Assembly: GCA_026129745.1 (NCBI GenBank)
Contig: JAHCHL010000006.1
Location: 103,728 to 167,727 of the forward strand
DNA: 64,000 nt
Source of the DNA: Fimbriimonadales bacterium
Lineage (GTDB): Bacteria; Armatimonadota; Fimbriimonadia; Fimbriimonadales; ATM1
Reading direction: 5' to 3'
Under the pieces are notes generated by a model. It was given only the letters and a program-made list of their open reading frames with translations. It made no database searches and was not told the origin of the DNA. The position numbers and the translations under genes were made by a program. Of this stretch, positions 36,674 to 45,300 are shown piece after piece. How positions within the stretch are numbered: position 1 is the first letter of the stretch; each line of letters starts with the position of its first letter.

Positions 36674-37296
36674 TGCCTTGCTTCTCCGATAAGGTATCGC
36701 TTCAAGGCCTGTTGAAGCTGATTTCTTGCCAAAAACAGTCTCGATTTGACGGTCCCTACAGGAATGCCGACTGCCTTCGAAATCTCCTCGTAGCTCAATT
36801 CTTCGAGGTCATGCAGCAGCAAAACGCTTCGAAGCTTTTCAGACAATTGTGCAAGCGCTTCCTCAATCGCCTGCTCCATCTCGGACGTCACTGCCGAACT
36901 CTGTGGGTCCCATCTTGAATCTGCAGCATCGTGAATGCCCTCTCCGTTGCCTGGTTCAAGTGACACCAGTTCTGGCCGCCTACCCCTCTTTCTTGCTCTG
37001 TCGATACAGAGATTCGAAGCAATTTTGAACAACCAGGTAGAGAGCGATGCCCTGCCGTCGAACCGGTCAAAGTTCTCGAATGCCTTGATGAAGACTTCTT
37101 GAGCAACGTCTTCAGCATCTTCCGTGTTCCGCAACATCCTGCGCACGAATCCGTAGATTCGCGCCTGGTATTGATCGACGATCATCGAGAAGGCTTCGGC
37201 GTCTCGGTTCTTGCATCGGCTAATTATCGTGCGATCCAACGCCGAATCCCCCGAATGTCTTACAGTCGTCCGCATATTATTGAGGAGAATCCCCAT
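36670..37296 (-). CDS. ECF-subfamily RNA polymerase sigma factor (RpoE/SigW-like)
   Basis: 208 residues from ATG 37296, which has GGAG 9 nt upstream; ATG 37311 is possible but would coincide with the predicted transcription start. Region 2: DAEDVAQEVFIKAFENFDRF and STWLFKIASNLCIDRARKR. Region 4: LSYEEISKAVGIPVGTVKSR, the -35-binding helix-turn-helix. Regions 1.1 and 3 are absent, as expected of ECF sigmas. Heads an operon with anti-sigma, RseB-like, PBP1A and PBP2 genes. Confidence 0.93.
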   Translation of the reverse strand: MGILLNNMRTTVRHSGDSALDRTIISRCKNRDAEAFSMIVDQYQARIYGFVRRMLRNTEDAEDVAQEVFIKAFENFDRFDGRASLSTWLFKIASNLCIDRARKRGRRPELVSLEPGNGEGIHDAADSRWDPQSSAVTSEMEQAIEEALAQLSEKLRSVLLLHDLEELSYEEISKAVGIPVGTVKSRLFLARNQLQQALKRYLIGEARQ

Positions 37297-37316
37297 CGAT
37301 TGCGACTCCATTGGGA

Positions 37317-37343
37317 GATACGCAGAGAACAGCCTTTAGTTCA
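37317..37343 (-). promoter_or_regulatory. Possible ECF-type autoregulatory promoter
   Basis: On the minus strand TGAACT (37343-37338), 15-bp spacer, CGTATC (37322-37317). This resembles SigW/RpoE-type promoters (TGAAAC or GGAACTT, then CGTA or TCTGA after about 15-16 bp). Initiation near 37310 would fit the sigma gene start at 37296. Confidence 0.4.
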
Positions 37344-37385
37344 CTCAAAGGACCCGATATTCTTCGCAGTTCTCGTTTGCCAGGG

Positions 37386-37883
37386 TTAGAGGCGAACCCC
37401 GACCGATGCCGCGATCCCGTCAAAGAAATTGCTTGAGTTTGCAACCCCGAAGTACCGAATTTCGAGCATCACTGGTACGGGGCCTTTGACGACGTCGTAA
37501 CCGATGGACGCCTGGTACGCAAACTGGACTGAGTCATCAAATCCAGATCTTCGCACGAAACTGGCTCCCGCACCAACCGAGTACCTGAACCGGTCTGCCC
37601 TTGCAGAGAAGTTCGCCAGGATGGGCACACTGCTGGACCCCGCCCGCCCATATGTGTCGATCGAAATACTGATGGCAGCTCCGACCGGTGTCGCAGGAAG
37701 CTTCAGTTTGAAAAGGTCGAATTCGGCACCAGCGTGATACCACCGCTCGCCCGCGGCTGTGGCTGCCGAAGTCGTTGGAAAGAAGGCTCCGGCCCTGATT
37801 GTTAGGCCCAGCGATGGCGATTGGGCGCTCGCGGCTCCCGCAATTGCGGCCACGGCCACTGTCAAAACAAAACACTTTCGCAT
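37386..37883 (-). CDS. Putative outer-membrane beta-barrel protein, function unknown
   Basis: 165 residues with signal peptide MRKCFVLTVAVAAIAGAASA. The mature part shows alternating hydrophobic strands (LGLTIRAGAFFPTT, AAISISIDTYGRAG, FRYSVGAGASFVRRSG, MLEIRYFGVAN) and ends GVRL, as in small outer-membrane beta-barrels. No specific family is recognised. An RBS (CAGGAGGATCG) precedes the ATG. It lies upstream of the sigma operon on the same strand, with its own 75-bp gap. Confidence 0.65.
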   Translation of the reverse strand: MRKCFVLTVAVAAIAGAASAQSPSLGLTIRAGAFFPTTSAATAAGERWYHAGAEFDLFKLKLPATPVGAAISISIDTYGRAGSSSVPILANFSARADRFRYSVGAGASFVRRSGFDDSVQFAYQASIGYDVVKGPVPVMLEIRYFGVANSSNFFDGIAASVGVRL

Positions 37884-38028
37884 CCGTACGATCCTCCTGA
37901 GAGCAGGTTTGCTGCCCTGTAGACGCTTCGTCCCTGAGAATTAGACCCAATTTGGGAACTTTTTTCCGCGCCTGTTGGCATTTTGGCGCACGATTTGATA
38001 CACTGGCAATGTCTAAAGAGGCAAAGAC

Positions 38029-38400
38029 ATGCTGATTGTCGCCATTGCAGCGTCCACGATGATAGCCCCGGCGGAGATTCCGCTGGAGTTGCCGCATGTT
38101 CATCGAGGCATCGCAATCATCAAGCCCAACCCATGCGAAAGCTTCCTCGTTGTGGTCAAGGAGGCAGGAGAGAGCTGGGTCAACAGCCTTGAGCCAACTC
38201 CACTTTCGGCTGATGAGATTCTAAGGTCCTCAGTTCTCTTTTATCTGGGGTTCGACGATCACACGTATAGCGTGTCGATCGATCGCTGGGAGCAAAAGGT
38301 GAAGGGTGGCGAAAGCCCAAGCTTCGACAGCGTCGTCAACGGACCCAAGGACGACACCGTCATGGCTCTCAACGGGTTCGGACTGCACGAAGCTTACTAA
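38029..38400 (+). CDS. Small hypothetical protein, possibly secreted
   Basis: 123 residues with a hydrophobic N-terminus (MLIVAIAASTMIAPA) that may be a weak signal peptide. No family recognised. AGAGG lies just upstream of the ATG. Sequence between 37950 and 38010 offers a possible promoter (TTGGCA about 18 bp before TACACT), but it is weak. It precedes the histidine kinase gene by 36 bp and could share its transcript. Confidence 0.55.
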   Translation: MLIVAIAASTMIAPAEIPLELPHVHRGIAIIKPNPCESFLVVVKEAGESWVNSLEPTPLSADEILRSSVLFYLGFDDHTYSVSIDRWEQKVKGGESPSFDSVVNGPKDDTVMALNGFGLHEAY

Positions 38401-38436
38401 TCTTCTGCTGGAGGTGCTTCCGATAATGCTAAGGGA

Positions 38437-39969
38437 ATGTCCGTTCCCAGCACGTTCGCACAACTGCTCCCTTTGTTCTCCATCCAAGGCTCGTTAGAGG
38501 ACTACCTGGTTAGGGTCACGGAGTTCTGCCGCACGACCTTTGAGGCCGATGGCGTCTCGCTCTTTCTCAGGATCAATGGGACTGACACCTTTGTTCTTGC
38601 CGCTCAGTCCGGCCCACGGGCACAGCTTCCCTGGACCGCTTCGGTTACCGTCGATAGGGGCATTGCCGGGACGTCAGCATCTGATGGAGCCCCAATAATC
38701 CTGAACGGGACCGCGGAATGGAGCAACCACCCTGCGAAGGATACGATCGGGTCATCGATGGTCGTCCCACTCATTACACTGCAAGCTGAGAGCGTCGGCA
38801 TTCTCAACATCTGCCGGTCGACCGGCGCACAAGGCTATGGCGCGAACGACCTTGAGGGAGCAGAAGCCATTGCAAGGCACCTCGCCCTTGCCGTTGACAA
38901 CGCATCGCTGGTAGCCCGGCACAAAGCGGATGCAGACCGCTATGCCGCGCTTGCAGAGCAAAATCGAAGGGTCCTCGACAGCCTCCCCTCCGGCGTCATT
39001 GCTTTGGACCGCGCGAGACGGGTTGTCCAGGCCAATGCGAGCGCACTCAGGCTGCTCCAACAACCCCTCAATCATCCGGCAACTGACTGGGAAACGCTTG
39101 CCACAAATCTTTCACCGGAAGGAAAGGCCGCGATTGACCGGTGCCTCGCCGCCGCGTCCTCAGGCAACGAGTCGCGCGTAACGATCGAGGAGCCTGATTC
39201 AAGGCACCTTCAGGTGCGCGCCTCGCAAGGAGCAGCATTCGGAATCACTTTGATCATTGATGACATAACGCACGATATTGAAATCGAGCGCGAGCTTCAA
39301 AGGACGAGAACTCTTGCGGAGGTTGGGCAAATGACTTCCGCGATTGCCCATGAGATTCGGAATCCTCTCACCAGCATCAGCGGCGCAGCACAAATGGCTT
39401 TGGACGAGCAAACGCTCGATGGCGCGAAAGGATGGGCCAAAGTTGTGCAGCAGGAAGCGCTTCAACTCAACGACCTGTGCGATGAGTTCCTGGACTTTGC
39501 GAAGGGGGTTGCTCTAAACCCTGGCGAAGCCTCGATCGACGCGGTGGTCAGCGAGCTGCTCATGCAAATGGACTCTCAGCTTATTGAATCCGGAACTCGC
39601 GTCAGTTTCGAGCCTGGCGACCAGGTGCCGATCATCTTGGCTGACAAAGCGAAGCTAAGCCAGGCTATCCGGAACCTGATCCTCAATGGAGCCGAAGCGA
39701 TGGTCGGAGGCGGTGAACTTCGAATTAGCACGGAAGCCCAGCAAAATTGCGTGCTGATCAGGGTCGAAGATCACGGAATCGGAATACCAGAAGAGAACCT
39801 GGCGCGCCTCTTCACGCCTTTCTTCACAACCAAGAGCCGAGGCACGGGTCTTGGGCTGTGCAACGTTCGCAGAGTAATCGAGGCGCATGGAGGATCCGTT
39901 GAAGTTACTTCACGCGTCGGAGTTGGAACCGAATTCACTCTCTGCCTACCACTGAGAACAAGGCCATGA
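38437..39969 (+). CDS. Cytoplasmic sensor histidine kinase (GAF-PAS-HisKA-HATPase, NtrB-like)
   Basis: 510 residues with no membrane helix. A GAF domain (about 20-155), a PAS-like segment (about 172-285; VLDSLPSGVIALDRARRVVQ), then HisKA with the phospho-accepting His305 in SAIAHEIRNPLTSISG. The ATPase has an N box (NLILNGAEAM), G1 (DHGIGIPEENL), an F box (LFTPFFTTK) and G2 (GTGLGLC). The type resembles NtrB/AtoS kinases. It overlaps the response regulator gene by 4 bp, so they form a pair. The GAF domain suggests a soluble cytoplasmic signal. Confidence 0.92.
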   Translation: MSVPSTFAQLLPLFSIQGSLEDYLVRVTEFCRTTFEADGVSLFLRINGTDTFVLAAQSGPRAQLPWTASVTVDRGIAGTSASDGAPIILNGTAEWSNHPAKDTIGSSMVVPLITLQAESVGILNICRSTGAQGYGANDLEGAEAIARHLALAVDNASLVARHKADADRYAALAEQNRRVLDSLPSGVIALDRARRVVQANASALRLLQQPLNHPATDWETLATNLSPEGKAAIDRCLAAASSGNESRVTIEEPDSRHLQVRASQGAAFGITLIIDDITHDIEIERELQRTRTLAEVGQMTSAIAHEIRNPLTSISGAAQMALDEQTLDGAKGWAKVVQQEALQLNDLCDEFLDFAKGVALNPGEASIDAVVSELLMQMDSQLIESGTRVSFEPGDQVPIILADKAKLSQAIRNLILNGAEAMVGGGELRISTEAQQNCVLIRVEDHGIGIPEENLARLFTPFFTTKSRGTGLGLCNVRRVIEAHGGSVEVTSRVGVGTEFTLCLPLRTRP

Positions 39970-41144
39970 AGCGAAAAGCAAAAATTCTGATCGTCGACGA
40001 TGAACCGAACATTCGAAAGATTTTGCAGGCCGCTTTCGAGCGAGCCGGCATGGTCGCCATAACTGCCGAAACGGGTGAACAAGCAGAGGAGAAGTTCTCC
40101 TCAGACGAGTTCGACGTGGTGCTTTCCGACGTCTTCATGCCGGGGATGTCTGGAGTCGACCTGCTTCAGATCGTCAAGGCCAAAAGCCCAGACACTCCCT
40201 TCATTATCATGACGGCCTTCGGAACGATTCCTCAAGCTGTCGAAGCGATGAGGCTCGGCGCAGCCGACTACATCAGCAAGCCTTTCGACCTGGAGCAGCT
40301 CAAGAAGCTCATCGCATTCTGGGTCAAGGCCGGATCGAGCAAAGACCGAGCACCCAAGGTCCCAGAGGCAGATGCACTCAAAGGAGTCGTTTATCGCTCG
40401 GAGGCGATGACTCAAGTGATCGACATGGTGAGTCGGGTCGCCGATTCGCGGGCAAGCGTGCTTCTTACGGGCGAAAGCGGAACCGGGAAGGAAGTCATTG
40501 CAAAGCTAATTCACCGCCTAAGCTCTCGCGCTACCGCTCCGTTCGTCGCAATAAACTGCGCCGCTATTCCTGAGACACTTTTGGAGAGCGAGCTTTTCGG
40601 GCATGAGAAAGGGGCATTCACCGGTGCCGAATCTGCGCGGCCAGGAAGGTTCGAGGCGGCCGACGGTGGAACTCTGTTCTTGGATGAGGTGGGAGAAATA
40701 CCGACCGGTCTACAGGTCAAGCTGCTGCGCGTTTTGCAGGAGCGAGAGTTCGAAAGGCTGGGTGCTACGGCTTCAACGAAGGTGGACGTAAGGCTGGTTA
40801 CCGCGACGAACCGCAATCTTCATGAGGCCGTCGCCCAGGGCAGCTTCCGGCAAGACCTCTTGTACCGCTTAGAAGTGCTTCATATCGAGCTGCCGCCATT
40901 GAGATCACGCGTCGACGATATCGAGCCGCTCGCCTACCATTTTCTCGACAAGTTCAGGGAAGCGAACTCCAGCAGCATTGCCTCGATCGACGATTCGGCG
41001 ATGGCCGCGCTGCTTCGATACGGTTGGCCTGGGAATGTCCGTGAGCTGGAGAACGTCATCGAAAGGGCGGTCGTGCTTGCCGGAAAGAGTGCTTCCGTTA
41101 TCTCGCTGGATCTGCTGCCTGCTGCTCTCCGAACTGCGGCTTAG
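39966..41144 (+). CDS. NtrC-family sigma-54 response regulator lacking the DNA-binding domain
   Basis: 392 residues. Receiver domain 1-120 with Asp55 (LSDVFMPG) as phosphoacceptor; AAA+ domain about 140-375 with Walker A GESGTGKE (169-176), the sigma-54 loop GAFTGA (217-222) and Walker B GGTLFLDEVGEI. The protein stops soon after WPGNVRELENVIERAV, at LLPAALRTAA, with no Fis-type helix-turn-helix. Downstream frames do not continue one, so this is not a simple frameshift. It should activate sigma-54 polymerase without specific enhancer binding, as reported for FlgR of Helicobacter. Confidence 0.9.
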   Translation: MKRKAKILIVDDEPNIRKILQAAFERAGMVAITAETGEQAEEKFSSDEFDVVLSDVFMPGMSGVDLLQIVKAKSPDTPFIIMTAFGTIPQAVEAMRLGAADYISKPFDLEQLKKLIAFWVKAGSSKDRAPKVPEADALKGVVYRSEAMTQVIDMVSRVADSRASVLLTGESGTGKEVIAKLIHRLSSRATAPFVAINCAAIPETLLESELFGHEKGAFTGAESARPGRFEAADGGTLFLDEVGEIPTGLQVKLLRVLQEREFERLGATASTKVDVRLVTATNRNLHEAVAQGSFRQDLLYRLEVLHIELPPLRSRVDDIEPLAYHFLDKFREANSSSIASIDDSAMAALLRYGWPGNVRELENVIERAVVLAGKSASVISLDLLPAALRTAA

Positions 41145-41174
41145 GTCGTGCGAAGCGGAGGGTAAGCTACTCGC

Positions 41175-41348
41175 GTGGGCAAGAAAGCGGCACCGAAATT
41201 TGAATTCACTCCCCAATTAATCGGAGTGGCTGTCGCGCTATTGCTGGTTGGAATCCTAATCGCCTGGTTCCTTTCAGGAGACAGCACCGGACCCAATCAC
41301 GGCGACGTACCCGACATTCGCGACGCGAAACAACAAATGGCAAAATGA
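41175..41348 (+). CDS. Small single-pass membrane protein (57 residues)
   Basis: GTG start at 41175 with GGAGGG about 14 nt upstream; stop TGA at 41346. The product has a basic N-terminus (GKKAAPKFEF), one membrane helix (about residues 14-32; LIGVAVALLLVGILIAWFL) and a short polar tail. It follows the NtrC-like gene by 30 bp and is probably in the same operon. No family recognised; coding status is inferred from spacing, RBS and the clear helix. Confidence 0.5.
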   Translation: MGKKAAPKFEFTPQLIGVAVALLLVGILIAWFLSGDSTGPNHGDVPDIRDAKQQMAK

Positions 41349-41409
41349 AGCACGAAGCGCCACGACGTCGCCGCCGCGGCGCTACAAAAGTGTCAAATGC
41401 CAGTTCAGC

Positions 41410-41607
41410 CTAAGAGACTTCTTTGACGTTCGTCGCTTTGTACGTGGCCTCGTTCACGAACCGATAGAGCTTGCTGCCCTGGTAGTCCGCGATGAGCGCA
41501 TAACGGGTCTGTGTCCCGTTTTTGGTCTTGCGGACCATCTTCTTCTTGACCATCGCGCTCTCGGGGACGTCCACTTTCGATTTCGTCTTGACGTTGTAGA
41601 ATTCCAT
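41410..41607 (-). CDS. Small conserved-looking protein of unknown function
   Basis: 65 residues from ATG 41607, which has GGAGGACAATCA immediately upstream; the frame is open to 41643 but without an RBS. Basic and polar: EFYNVKTKSKVDVPESAMVK, then KNGTQTRYALIADYQGSKLY. It looks like a small beta-sheet protein with many lysines, possibly binding nucleic acid, but this is a guess. It stands alone between two plus-strand genes. Confidence 0.6.
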   Translation of the reverse strand: MEFYNVKTKSKVDVPESAMVKKKMVRKTKNGTQTRYALIADYQGSKLYRFVNEATYKATNVKEVS

Positions 41608-41775
41608 TGATTGTCCTCCCTGAGTCCGGATCTCCGGAAGCACCGGGATTCGGACAGGTTCAAGCTTAGTCTATCACCGATTCGCCCAAGACACGCGGAT
41701 TACTGACCCTGAACGAGGTCGGCTATTACATGGAGACGTGCATTGAAGGGGAAAAGTATTCACCGGGAACAGTAG

Positions 41776-41805
41776 TTGGCAAAAGTTCTCAACCTTCCCT
41801 ATAAG
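41776..41805 (+). promoter_or_regulatory. Predicted promoter of the Fur-family gene
   Basis: TTGGCA (41776-41781), 18-bp spacer, TATAAG (41800-41805), about 27 bp upstream of the Fur-family ATG. The rest of the 224-bp gap 41608-41831 shows no other convincing element. No clear Fur or Zur box was found by eye. Confidence 0.5.
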
Positions 41806-41831
41806 TCCATAATAGGATCCGTTTCAAGACT

Positions 41832-42308
41832 ATGACTCTTGAAGGCCGTGCCTGCAACCTCGTTTCCGAGTCGGATATCGAGCGCTTCGAGCGCAGCGCA
41901 GTTGCGCGCCTAAAGGAACTTGGAATGAGGATTACGGAGCCGAGACGCAAGGTCTTGCGGGCTTTGGCGACATCGAGACGTCCGCTTGGGGCCTACCAGA
42001 TCCGGGACAACGTGCAGCGCGAAGGGGGCAAGGTCGACGTAGTCAGCGTCTATCGAATTCTCGCCGCCCTCGTGGAAGCCGGCCTTGCACACCACATCGG
42101 CACCGTCGACGGGTATCTGGCCTGTACCGGCCATCATTCTGGAGCGCACGGTACAGAACACCTCATTTGCCAGAAGTGCGGATGCGTCGAGGAACTGCCG
42201 ATACCGAATCCCGCACTCGCAGAGATCGGGGTCGCCGCATCGAGAATGGGCTTTCTATCCGATCTGACCCGCGTCGAGGTCCTTGGCGTTTGCGAGCACT
42301 GCCGCTAA
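41832..42308 (+). CDS. Fur-family metalloregulator (possibly Zur-like)
   Basis: 158 residues. Winged helix with ELGMRITEPRRKVLRAL and VDVVSVYRILAALVEAGLAH; dimerisation domain with HHSGAHGTEHLICQKCGC and a terminal CEHC, giving the two CxxC pairs of the structural zinc site. The wealth of His and Cys resembles Zur more than Fur, but PerR or Fur cannot be excluded. It would repress metal-uptake genes when loaded. It converges on the long amidohydrolase gene with a 4-bp overlap. Confidence 0.85.
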   Translation: MTLEGRACNLVSESDIERFERSAVARLKELGMRITEPRRKVLRALATSRRPLGAYQIRDNVQREGGKVDVVSVYRILAALVEAGLAHHIGTVDGYLACTGHHSGAHGTEHLICQKCGCVEELPIPNPALAEIGVAASRMGFLSDLTRVEVLGVCEHCR

Positions 42309-45300
42309 CGCTGCTTGGGCCGTGTTCTGTATTTGTCCCACAGCCTTGTTTGTCGATTTGTCATGTCGCATTCCCTGCCCATGATCCAGGCTTTCAGGAT
42401 TTGAGTCCGGGTCTCAAGCAAGTCTCCGTCGGTCAAAAGAAGCGTGCCTTCTTTGCCTGGCTCAATTGAGCCAAGCCGATGCCCAAGTCCAAGTATTTGG
42501 GCCGGCCACAAGGTTACAGCCCGAACTCCGTCTTCGGGGTCGAGCCCGCCCCGGACGGCATAGCCAGCTATGTCTCGAAGCTGGCGAGCATTGTGTTCGC
42601 TGTTCGTGCAGAGTGCGATTCGGACGCCCTTAGCCACCAATTGAGCGGGCAGCGATTCGACTTCATCGTGAGGTGCTTCATTCGAGAACGGCAACCTGAA
42701 GATGGGGGTCAAGATGACAGGTACATGCTTCGCTGCAAGCAAATCGGCGACGGACAGCGCTCCCATTCCGCCGACAATCGTCACCGGGATTCCAGTCTTC
42801 TCACTCCATTCGACAACCCTCCGAATAACGGCACCTGAGTCTGCGGCAAGCAAGAGCGGCATTTGGCCGTTGGCCAATTGAACGAGCGCATCGAGTCGCC
42901 TGTCGAATGGAATAACCGGCCCTTGACCACTCGCGGCGGCCTCCCTCGATTCCTGATAGGCTTTCGCTTCTCTCAGAAAGCCATCGAGTTGCTGCAGTCT
43001 CGAATCGGCAATTCCAGCACCAGCTCCCAAGCCGCCGCCCATTTCCAGAACCATTGCGAATCCACCTTGGATCGTCATGTCTTCCCATGTGTAGCCATCC
43101 AAACTGAGCAACGCGGCTTGTCCTGGAACCGTCCCACCGCTCGGCCTTGTCACCGCAGTAAGGACACCACCTACTCTCGCTACTCCGATTACCTCGCTGT
43201 CTGGATTGATCGATCGCTCCGGGCGAAGGTCTGGGTTGAAGTCCCCTCTTTCGCTCGAGTCGACGCTTACTGGAATGCGCGGGATCTCAACAAGCCCGAT
43301 CTGCGAATAGGACTCGATCATTCCTGGATAAACATGTTTGCCCCTTCCGTCGATGCGGATTGCGTCACGCGGCGCACTGACTCTTCCGGTCGCCGTTATG
43401 AGCCCATCTGAACCGACAAGAACATCGCCAACGAAAGGGTCTCCGGTCATTGGATGGACTGTCGCGCCGACAATGTGCAGCGGCTTTCTCGGATATTTCG
43501 CGTTTCCTGCGACACCGGTGACAAGGGGCATTGCGGGTACTGCGCCTAATTCGAAAACTTCTTGCGTTGGCAAGACTTCTGGCTCAGCAAACTTTTCGCG
43601 AGCGAGTTCTATGTATTGTTCTCTTTCGTATCGCTGTTTGATGTCGTCGTGAATGTCATACAGCTTGATTCCGTCCACATATGTTTGCTCGGCTTTTGTG
43701 TAGATGCTGAGTGGATCGCCTGACCATACGACCAAGTCGGCGTCTTTTCCCGGAACGAGCGAGCCGGTAATGCGATCAATGCCCAACTGTCGAACCGGTT
43801 CGATCGTGCAAAAACTCAGCGCAACTTCCGGCGACACTCCACCATAGCGTATTGCTTTCGCAGCTTCATGCGTCAGTCTTCTTGCGTGTTCGTTGCTGTC
43901 GCTATTTACGCTGACCGAAACGCCGCGCTCGAACATCAGTGCAAGGTTGTGCGGTATTGCATCATAGGCTTCGAGTTTGTATCCCCACCAATCTGCAAAT
44001 GTCGAACCGCCGACTTTCGCAGCAGCCATTTCATCAGCGATCTTGAATCCTTCGAGAACATGTTGAAGCGTTTGAAGGCGAACGCCATACTGTTGACAGA
44101 TTCGTATGAGCGACAGCATTTCGTCTTGTCGATAGCCGTGGCTGTGCACCCATCGCTGTTTCTTCAGCAGTTCAACTATGCCTTCTAAACGAAGATTTCG
44201 ACGAGGTTCGACTTTGATTCGACCGGCCCGATATGCGTCCCATTCGTCCATGTAGTTTTTCGCTTCATCGAAAGCTTCTCGATAGTTCGCTTCGACTCCC
44301 ATGCGCGTCCGAGGACGTTCATTCGCGAGATTGACAATCTGTTGCGCTTCAGTTTGTTGCCCTCGTCCTCCGGTCGGCTGATCCTCGCGACAAGGGTTTT
44401 CACCAAGCGCGAATTTGACGCCTTCCGGTGCTCCTTGAACAAGAAACTCTTGCGGACGTTTTCCCCATCTCCATTTGCTTGTCGCCGATTGACCACCAAT
44501 TGGGTTTGCGGATCCGTGAAGCTGAAGCGCGCCAACCGTACCACCTGCCAACTGACGGTAGATATTGACGTCGCGGTGATTAATAACGTCTTGAATTCGA
44601 CACTCGATGGTGACGCGGTTGGCTCCTTCGTTGACTCCTCCTGAAATCGCCGTGTGACTGTGACAGTCCCAAACACCAGGAGAGATGTGTTTTCCTGTTG
44701 CGTCGATAATTTCGCATCCAGTTGGTGCTTGAAGTTTCGTGCCTACTTGGACAATCTTTCCGTTTCGAATAAGAATGTCTGCATTCTTCAACGTGCCTTG
44801 CTGGTCCATCGTCCAGATCGTCGCGTTTCTAAAGAGTCTGAATGCTGGCTCAGTTTCCGCAGGCCTTGGATAGGGCCTGTAGTCGGGCGGCAACATCGGC
44901 AACGGCGGATCCGATTCGAGTTGTTTGTCCGATGGCGGACGATGAACGACTCTTTTGCCTTCTTGGAAGACTGCGATGATTTCACTTGAAGACTCGAGCA
45001 AATCGCCTTTTACGACTAGAACGCTTCCCAGCTTCCCTTTCTCGACTGTGCCCGCCATTCGCTCCACACCAAGCATGCGAGCAGATCGCGTTGTTATGCT
45101 CGATAGCGCAACGGACTTACTGAGGCCAGACCGGACCATCTTTCGAAGGCCATCAAGGGGCGAAGATGGTGACCCTGGAGCATATAAAAATTCGATTCCT
45201 TCTGCATCGAGCTCAGCCGCAACTTGATGTTCATTGAAATACGCGCGAAGGCTTGAAAGCAAGTTGCCTGAATCGGCGTTCAAGTTCGGGCGACTTGGCA

